Position numbers and translations under genes: made by a program
Shown here: positions 1-4,017 of the stretch, piece by piece
Layout of the letters: every line of letters begins with the position of its first letter
How positions within the stretch are numbered: position 1 is the first letter of the stretch
Notes under the pieces: generated by a model
What the model was told of the DNA's origin: nothing
Databases searched by the model: none
The model's input: only the letters and a program-made list of their open reading frames with translations
DNA from: Deltaproteobacteria bacterium
GTDB lineage: Bacteria > Desulfobacterota > Desulfarculia > Adiutricales > Adiutricaceae
Reading direction: 5' to 3'
NCBI GenBank assembly: GCA_031269135.1
Contig: JAISZP010000295.1
Location: 1-5,783 of the forward strand
DNA length: 5,783 nucleotides

Positions 1-62
1 CTTTCGGCAATCTGAAAGCCGCTCTGATGTCGCATATCAGACCTCGTCACCAATCCAAGATT
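1..62. other. Unassigned edge sequence
   Basis: No gene can be assigned here. Forward frame 1 meets a stop at 13-15. Frame 2 stays open to a TAA at 65-67, and frame 3 is also open past base 62, so the tail of an upstream gene could end here, but there is too little sequence to choose a frame. A small inverted repeat, TCTGAT (23-28) and ATCAGA (36-41), could form a 6-bp stem with a 7-base loop. It is not followed by a T-run, so I do not call it a terminator. Confidence 0.3.
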
Positions 63-282
63 TCTAAAAGTCTCATCGATCTTTAAATATTGGTCTTTGA
101 ATTTTATATGTCTTTGAATCTCATGGAGCTTTAAAGGCTCATGGATTTTTGAATCTCATGGAGTTTTAAAGACTCATCGAATCTTGAATCTCATGTGTTT
201 TTGAATATTATAGAGTTTTAAAGTCTCATATATTTTAGAATCTCATAGCTTTTAAGTCTCATCGATCTTTAAAGTCTAATAT
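63..282. repeat. Minisatellite of about 17-bp units upstream of the PfkB kinase gene
   Basis: Thirteen consecutive degenerate units can be laid out by eye, starting at 63, 80, 94, 111, 128, 146, 163, 181, 198, 215, 233, 250 and 266. Most are 17 or 18 bp (one is 14, one is 16). The consensus is roughly YTTTTRAAKCTCATSGA. In the central part two subtypes alternate: a 17-bp form with TTGAATCTCATGG and an 18-bp form with TTTTAAAG followed by a CTCAT block, giving a higher-order period near 35 bp. The array is AT-rich, unlike the flanking genes, and has stops in all forward frames, so it is not coding. It ends about 66 bases before the kinase start codon, so it lies in the leader or promoter region. 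No function can be assigned. Confidence 0.85.
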
Positions 283-348
283 TTCCCGCCCACAGTTCAT
301 TTTCAGTATTTTGGGCTACCCTTATCGCACCTTTAGGACGCTGATTTT

Positions 349-1308
349 ATGACCATAATATGTTCAGGGTCGCTGGCTTATGACCGTCTCGCCGATCACC
401 AAGGGCGGTTTAGCGACCACATCATCGCCGATAAACTTGACCTTTTGAACGTCTGCTTCATAGTCGATAAAGTCGAACGGGTTCATGGCGGCACGGCGGG
501 CAACATCGCCTACAATTTGAATTTGCTTGGAGAAAAACCTTTGGTCGTCGCATCGGTCGGCGCCGACCCTGACGGACATGATTACGTCGCTCGCTTAAAA
601 GCCATGGGCTTGCCCACCTCCGAGATTAATCTCGTCGAAGGCCAGGCGACCGCCGGAGCATACATAGCCTCGGACCGCACCGGAAATCAACTCCTTTTCT
701 TCAATCCCGGCGCCATGTTGGCGGAGACGAGCTTCAATCCTTCAAGCCTGCCAGCTCCGATTTCGGATCACCTGGCCATCGTTTCGCCGGGAGGCTTCAG
801 CGATATGAAACGGCTTTGCGCTCTCTACCGAGCGCAAGCAATAAGATTCATCTTCGATCCTGGTCAGCAGATACCCGTCTTTAGCGGGGAAGAACTTCTT
901 TCGATGCTGGACGGATCGCTGATGCTCATGACTAATCAATACGAACTCGAGCTGTTTTTGAAAAAGACGAAGCTGACCAAAGAAGAGCTTTTTCAGTACA
1001 CCACCAGCATCTTAACCACCTTAGGCGACCAGGGAAGTTGTTTGGCCACCCCCAGGACCACCCAGCACATTCTGGCCGTGCCGGTCAATGCCGTCCAAAA
1101 CCCCACCGGAGCGGGCGACGCTTACCGAGCGGGAGTTTTGGCGGCCCTAGCCCACGGCGAAGACCTGTTGTCCGCCTGCCGCTTAGGTTCGACCATAGCC
1201 TCCTTTTGCGTGGAGGCCGACGGCACCCAGAATCACGTATTCACCTCCGTCGAAGTTCTGGCTAGGCATCATAGAGCCTTCAGACAATCCCTTACTTTTC
1301 TGTCTTAA
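349..1308 (+). CDS. PfkB-family carbohydrate/nucleoside kinase (adenosine-kinase-like)
   Basis: This is a cytosolic ATP-dependent kinase of the ribokinase/PfkB superfamily, which phosphorylates a sugar or nucleoside hydroxyl. The 319-residue length is normal for the family. The N-terminal substrate-side strand is SGSLAYDR (6-13), and the first family signature is GGTAGNIAYN (47-56). The C-terminal signature NPTGAGDAYRAG (251-262) holds the anion-hole glycines and the catalytic base Asp257. Asn replaces the commoner Asp at its first position (251), which the family pattern tolerates. TNQYELELF (around 195-203) corresponds to the region before the nucleotide-binding fold. The ATG at 349 is supported by AGGA at 335-338, ten bases upstream, and by the typical start MTIICSGSLAYDR. 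The N-terminal wording matches proteobacterial proteins usually annotated as adenosine kinase or simply carbohydrate kinase. The substrate cannot be fixed from sequence, so I give no symbol. The aminopeptidase gene follows 66 bases downstream. Confidence 0.93.
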   Translation: MTIICSGSLAYDRLADHQGRFSDHIIADKLDLLNVCFIVDKVERVHGGTAGNIAYNLNLLGEKPLVVASVGADPDGHDYVARLKAMGLPTSEINLVEGQATAGAYIASDRTGNQLLFFNPGAMLAETSFNPSSLPAPISDHLAIVSPGGFSDMKRLCALYRAQAIRFIFDPGQQIPVFSGEELLSMLDGSLMLMTNQYELELFLKKTKLTKEELFQYTTSILTTLGDQGSCLATPRTTQHILAVPVNAVQNPTGAGDAYRAGVLAALAHGEDLLSACRLGSTIASFCVEADGTQNHVFTSVEVLARHHRAFRQSLTFLS

Positions 1309-1322
1309 GACCGTCTTTAAGC

Positions 1323-1349
1323 TTACCCCCGGCTTGCCTAAGCCGGTAA
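1323..1349 (+). other. Stem-loop between kinase and aminopeptidase genes
   Basis: CCGGCTT (1329-1335) and AAGCCGG (1340-1346) form a perfect 7-bp stem with a GCCT loop. Flanking TTA (1323-1325) and TAA (1347-1349) could add three pairs if three C residues bulge out. No T-run follows (the next bases are ACCTCC), so it does not fit a standard intrinsic terminator. A Rho-assisted terminator, a processing site or an mRNA-stability element between two cistrons are all possible. It starts 14 bases after the kinase stop codon. Confidence 0.5.
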
Positions 1350-1374
1350 ACCTCCTATCGGTGTCGACATAAAA

Positions 1375-2859
1375 ATGCAAATAAAGTTCAAATCAGAGCC
1401 CATCAACGGCCCAGTAAAACCCGCCACAGTGATTTTTTTGACCCAAGGGGAGGAAGATCCCTTCGACAATCGCAAAGAATTAGCCTCTTTTCGTATATTG
1501 CTCAATCCGCACCTCACCAGCGGGGTCTTTAAGGCCTGTCACCTCGACGTCTTGACGCTTTTTTTCGCTCCGGACACCTGGCTTGTCGTGGTGGGACTGG
1601 GGAAAGAGGAGGCTTTGACGGAGGCCAAGCTTATGGAAGCCGGCGCGAAAGCCGCCAAGGAAATTCTTTCTTTGAAGATCAAAGAAGCCTTCGTCTTGCT
1701 CCCCAAACTCCAATATTATCCGTCAAAGGTTTTGGAACTCTTGACCACCGGTTTGCTTCTGGGGATCTCTCCCCGCTTTTCTTATAAATCGACTCCAGCC
1801 GACCATGTCGCCCTCAGAACCATCACCATCCAGTCTCTAAGCTCTCAAAACGTCATCGACCGCGCCAAATCCTACATAAACAGAGCGGAAGCCATGGCCG
1901 AAGCCCAGCTCAACGCCAGACGCCTGACGGACCAGCCGGCCGACAGGCTGACCCCGGAAGCCTTCGCTCAAGAGGCAGTCGCGCTTGGACTGCAGAAAAA
2001 GCTTAAAGTGACTGTTTGGGACCCTGAAAAGCTTGAGATAGAGAAAGCGGGCGGTGTTCTTGCGGTCGGAAAGGGCAGCGTCAACTCACCCAGACTTGTG
2101 ATAATGGAATATCAAGGGGCCGCCGGACTCGGCGCACAAGCTCCGAAGGTCTTGATCGGCAAAGGAGTGACCTTCGACAGCGGCGGATTGTGCCTCAAGC
2201 CCGGCGAAAACATGGCCTTGATGAAGACCGACATGGCCGGCGCGGCTGTGGTTTTGTCGGTCATGAGCGCCGCCGCGACTCTTAAGCTGGCTCACCGACT
2301 GGTGGCCATCATTCCCTTGGCGGAAAACATGCCCAGCGGCTCGGCTTACCGTCCCGGGGACATAGTCAAGATGCTTTCGGGCAGCAACGTCGAGATCGTC
2401 AACACCGACGCCGAAGGTCGCCTTTTGTTGGCCGACGCCTTAGCCTTGGCTTTAAGATATCATCCTAAGCTCATCGTCGACGTCGCCACTCTGACCGGGG
2501 CGTGTCAAGTGGCTTTAGGCGACCAAGTGGCGGGGCTGTTTTGCGACGACGTGGACTTAAGAACAAAATTGATCGAGGCGGGCCAATCGGTTGGAGAAGC
2601 CTTATGGCAACTCCCGCTGTTCGATGCTTATGACGAGAACTTAAAAAGCGAGATAGCCGACTTTTCGCACGCAGCCTCAAGAGCGGGAGGCGCCATCAAC
2701 GCCGCCTTATTTTTAAGGAGATTCGTAAAAAACGTTCCTTGGGCTCATATAGACATCGCCGGCACTTCCAGGTGCGCCCGCAAGAGGCCCAGTTGCCCGG
2801 AAGGTCCGACAGGCTTCGCCGTTCGAACGCTGATCAAGTATCTCACAAATCTTACGTAA
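1375..2859 (+). CDS. pepA: Leucyl aminopeptidase, M17 family (cytosol aminopeptidase)
   Basis: This is a two-metal exopeptidase that removes N-terminal residues, notably leucine, from peptides. It is usually a cytoplasmic hexamer in peptide turnover. The 494-residue length matches the family. The variable N-terminal domain covers about 1-165 and the catalytic domain about 175-490. All key residues are visible at a constant offset of 7 from E. coli PepA: Lys263, Asp268, Lys275 and Asp286 in the block from IGKGVTFDSGG to MKTDMAGAA, and Asp345, Glu347 and Arg349 in NTDAEGRLLLADAL, the family signature. The C-terminus (WAHIDIAGT, then GPTGFAVRTLIKYL) is also typical, so the enzyme should be active. 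The start MQIKFKS is family-like, but its ribosome site is weak (GGTG at 1360-1363). Some PepA proteins also bind DNA in site-specific recombination and carAB control; nothing here shows that this one does. It shares orientation with the kinase gene and could be cotranscribed with it. Confidence 0.96.
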   Translation: MQIKFKSEPINGPVKPATVIFLTQGEEDPFDNRKELASFRILLNPHLTSGVFKACHLDVLTLFFAPDTWLVVVGLGKEEALTEAKLMEAGAKAAKEILSLKIKEAFVLLPKLQYYPSKVLELLTTGLLLGISPRFSYKSTPADHVALRTITIQSLSSQNVIDRAKSYINRAEAMAEAQLNARRLTDQPADRLTPEAFAQEAVALGLQKKLKVTVWDPEKLEIEKAGGVLAVGKGSVNSPRLVIMEYQGAAGLGAQAPKVLIGKGVTFDSGGLCLKPGENMALMKTDMAGAAVVLSVMSAAATLKLAHRLVAIIPLAENMPSGSAYRPGDIVKMLSGSNVEIVNTDAEGRLLLADALALALRYHPKLIVDVATLTGACQVALGDQVAGLFCDDVDLRTKLIEAGQSVGEALWQLPLFDAYDENLKSEIADFSHAASRAGGAINAALFLRRFVKNVPWAHIDIAGTSRCARKRPSCPEGPTGFAVRTLIKYLTNLT

Positions 2860-2872
2860 CCGCCTTTGACGG

Positions 2873-2984
2873 CAAGCGCTTGGTTGCAAGCGTCTTATTA
2901 CGAGAGCTTGATTGCAAACGCTTGGTTACAAGAGCTTGATTGCGAGCGCCAGATTTCAAGAGCTTGTACCCAAGCGCCTTGCAA
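2873..2984. repeat. 14-bp tandem array, eight units without indels
   Basis: Eight units of exactly 14 bp start at 2873, 2887, 2901, 2915, 2929, 2943, 2957 and 2971. The consensus is CAAGMGCTTGRTTR, with the last unit degenerate. The first unit contains the perfect palindrome CAAGCGCTTG. The CTTG of one unit is complementary to the CAAG that opens the next, leaving a four-base RTTR loop, so a transcript could fold into a chain of small hairpins. The array begins 14 bases after the aminopeptidase stop codon. A 14-bp period shifts frame at each unit, and the reverse-strand reading frame through it (2852-3079) is only a translation of the repeat. Confidence 0.88.
2876..2900 (+). terminator. Possible weak intrinsic terminator after the aminopeptidase gene
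   Basis: CGCTTG (2877-2882) pairs with CAAGCG (2887-2892) around a GTTG loop, and G2876 with T2893 can add a wobble pair. The stem is followed by the T-rich stretch TCTTATTA. It lies 17 bases after the stop codon at 2857-2859, a normal place for a terminator. The T-tract is imperfect, and the stem is made from the first two units of the 14-bp array, so it may be a by-product of the repeat. Confidence 0.35.
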
Positions 2985-3003
2985 AAGCGTCGGAGGCTAG
3001 CTC

Positions 3004-3016
3004 CCGGCAGCGCCGG
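3004..3016. other. Short GC-rich stem-loop
   Basis: CCGGC (3004-3008) and GCCGG (3012-3016) form a perfect 5-bp stem with an AGC loop. It is preceded by a second small inverted repeat, GGAG (2992-2995) with CTCC (3001-3004), that would compete for the same bases. The element sits between the 14-bp and 18-bp arrays. No T-run follows, so a terminator role is doubtful. Confidence 0.35.
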
Positions 3017-3020
3017 ATGA

Positions 3021-3108
3021 GGTAATCTATCCTTTAAAGGTAATATCTCGTTTAAGGGCGCTATGTCATTTAAAGGCAAGATATCTTTTAAACAAGATAT
3101 CTTTTAAA
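3021..3108. repeat. 18-bp tandem array, five units, AT-rich
   Basis: Four 18-bp units start at 3021, 3039, 3057 and 3075, and a shortened 16-bp unit covers 3093-3108. Each ends in TTTAAA or TTTAAG and most begin with GG. The consensus is about GGTAAKATMTCNTTTAAA. The last two units contain the perfect palindrome AAGATATCTT (3078-3087 and 3094-3103), and the junction of the first two gives CCTTTAAAGG (3031-3040), also a perfect palindrome. The array starts 36 bases after the 14-bp array and differs from it in sequence. No reading frame or known motif explains it. Confidence 0.82.
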
Positions 3109-3230
3109 ATAGACTGACGCCGACCATCGGCGCATTCCTGAACCTGTAGCTACAATATCTTTGCGGCTAAGAGCAAAGTATGGCGAGACAAAAAGCCGGA
3201 TTTCAACATGCAAGATGTTTGATGCGGGCG
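3109..3230. other. Non-coding stretch with two short palindromes
   Basis: No gene is visible between the 18-bp and 28-bp arrays. CGCCGA (3118-3123) and TCGGCG (3127-3132) form a 6-bp stem with a CCA loop, and TGTAGCTACA (3145-3154) is a perfect 10-bp palindrome. Neither is followed by a T-run, and neither matches an operator I recognise. Confidence 0.4.
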
Positions 3231-3349
3231 TTTGTTGTTCGCCGGTCGATTGTTGATTTTTGATGATTGGTGATTGCCGGTCGATTGTTGCTGTTTGCTG
3301 TTTGTAAGTCGATTGATGATGTTTGTTGTTTGCCCGTCGATTGATGAGG
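3231..3349. repeat. 28-bp tandem array, four units with a 7-bp insertion
   Basis: Four 28-bp units cover 3231-3258, 3266-3293, 3294-3321 and 3322-3349, with seven extra bases (3259-3265) between the first and second. Each unit is a T/G-rich half (TTTGTTGTTTGCCS-like) followed by a half with the invariant core GTCGATTG (3245, 3280, 3308, 3336) and then WTGATG. The period is twice the 14 bp of the array after the aminopeptidase gene, and the insertion is half of 14, though the sequences differ. The strand composition is strongly skewed, with many T and G and few C on the plus strand. No protein frame is credible. Confidence 0.82.
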
Positions 3350-3703
3350 ATGATGTGTTGATGAGGCTCGAAAAAAACTAGACTTTCCCTATAAGGGGCC
3401 TAATTATTGAGGGTACTGACTTCATCCATAAAGACTAAAAATACATATACTGCCGTTCTTCCGCCCAGATAATTCTCTCCCGTGATCAGTTTTTCTTGGA
3501 AACTTCGTCTAAATCCAATATAATTGTGAAAAGGCCGATCTTACTCCGTCCAGCGTTCAGCCTCCGGTTTGGTGAGATTGCGTCTTAGGACGCGTCAAAT
3601 CCAAGCAGCCGGTTTAAGATACGTCAGATAATCAGATCATCAATTTTAAGAGTTAGCCAGGTTTCATAGGGTTGTTTTGCCGGTTTCGACTTGTTGATTG
3701 AGC
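3350..3703. other. Non-coding stretch containing a promoter
   Basis: No credible protein or RNA gene is seen here. The stretch holds a small inverted repeat CCCT/AGGG (3387-3397), the sigma-70-like promoter at 3496-3524, and a stem-loop GCGTC (3580-3584), TTAG loop, GACGC (3589-3593) that would lie early in the transcript from that promoter. Unlike the sequence on either side, it has no obvious tandem repetition, so it may be the original intergenic sequence between the arrays. Confidence 0.5.
3496..3524 (+). promoter_or_regulatory. Sigma-70-like promoter
   Basis: TTGGAA (3496-3501; four of six match TTGACA) is separated by exactly 17 bases from TATAAT (3519-3524), a perfect -10 box. Transcription would start near 3531 and run towards the membrane-protein gene, giving a leader of almost 490 bases. 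That leader would include the stem-loop at 3580-3593, the whole 15/31-bp array and the hairpin at 3981-4000. It could instead serve a non-coding transcript. The call rests on sequence match alone. Confidence 0.55.
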
Positions 3704-3974
3704 GTCAAGATTATTGCCCTTGAAGCGATTGCCATAGAAGCGATTACGTTTGAAGCGATTGCAAGCGAAAGAATTGCAGCCGAAACGATTACGATCGAAG
3801 CGATTGCAAGCGATTTGCGGACTTTTCATTTTGATTGCCGTCGAAGCGATTGCAATCGAAAGAATGGCGACCGAAAGAAGTGCGACCGATCTGGGAACTT
3901 TTCATTTTGATTGTGAGCGAAGCGATGCTGCCGAAACTCTTGCCGCCGATTTTGGAACTTTTCATTTGAATGCG
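3704..3974. repeat. Composite array of 15-bp and 31-bp units upstream of the membrane-protein gene
   Basis: Seven 15-bp units run from 3704 to 3808 (starts 3704, 3719, 3734, 3749, 3764, 3779, 3794; consensus about RNCGAAGCGATTGCA). A 31-bp unit follows (3809-3839), then three 15-mers (3840-3884), a second 31-mer (3885-3915), a 15-mer plus a 14-mer (3916-3944), and a third, 30-bp copy (3945-3974). The long unit carries the core GGAACTTTTCATTTTGATTG (GGACTTTTC in the first copy). A 12-bp perfect palindrome, CGATTGCAATCG, lies at 3847-3858. Because 15 is a multiple of three, frames stay open: one from 3698 to 3910 and one from 3750 to 4010. Their products are pure repeat translations (EAIAIEAITFEAIAS and so on), so I do not call them genes. 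The array ends 43 bases before the TTG start. Confidence 0.85.
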
Positions 3975-3980
3975 ATTTCT

Positions 3981-4000
3981 CCTTTGACTAAAGTCAGGGG
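3981..4000 (+). promoter_or_regulatory. Leader hairpin just upstream of the ribosome site
   Basis: CCTTTGAC (3981-3988) can pair with GTCAGGGG (3993-4000) around a TAAA loop, giving eight continuous pairs in RNA, two of them G-U. The DNA inverted repeat TGACT/AGTCA is at its centre. It ends eight bases before the GAGG ribosome site of the membrane-protein gene and is followed by the T-rich TTATTTGT. It could act as a translational control element or a weak attenuator in the leader. A chance hairpin cannot be excluded. Confidence 0.4.
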
Positions 4001-4008
4001 TTATTTGT

Positions 4009-4013
4009 GAGGT
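4009..4013 (+). promoter_or_regulatory. Ribosome binding site deciding the TTG start
   Basis: GAGGT lies four bases before the TTG at 4018. The reading frame is closed upstream by TGA at 3967-3969 and 3985-3987. Other in-frame candidates, ATT 4003, GTG 4105, TTG 4141 and ATG 4288, lack a comparable site. The AAGGAG at 4040-4045 precedes an ATG in another frame and does not compete. Confidence 0.55.
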
Positions 4014-4017
4014 TTCT

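Noticed and set aside
284..340. Promoter for the kinase gene
   Set aside because: Only poor -35/-10 pairs can be found (for example TTCATT at 296 with TACCCT at 317, spacing 15), and the TAATAT at 277-282 lacks a well-placed -35 box.
2852..3079. Reverse-strand open frame of 75 codons downstream of the aminopeptidase gene
   Set aside because: Its product (LVTKRLQSSSRNKTLATKRL-type repetition) is only the translation of the 14-bp and 18-bp arrays, with no ribosome site or known domain.
3387..3397. Reverse-strand terminator (CCCT/AGGG stem with a distant T-run at 3371-3377 on that strand)
   Set aside because: The stem is only four or five pairs, and the T-run is separated from it by about nine bases.
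3446..3451. TATACT as a second -10 box
   Set aside because: No acceptable -35 sequence lies 16-18 bases upstream.
3704..3974. CRISPR-like array
   Set aside because: Units are 15 bp directly abutting, with degenerate sequence. The interspersed 31-mers are copies of each other, not unique spacers, and no cas gene is present.
3698..4010. Two overlapping forward frames (3698-3910 and 3750-4010) just before the membrane-protein gene
   Set aside because: Both begin with TTG without a ribosome site and encode repeat translations such as EAIAIEAITFEAIAS. They stay open because the unit is 15 bp, not because of coding selection.
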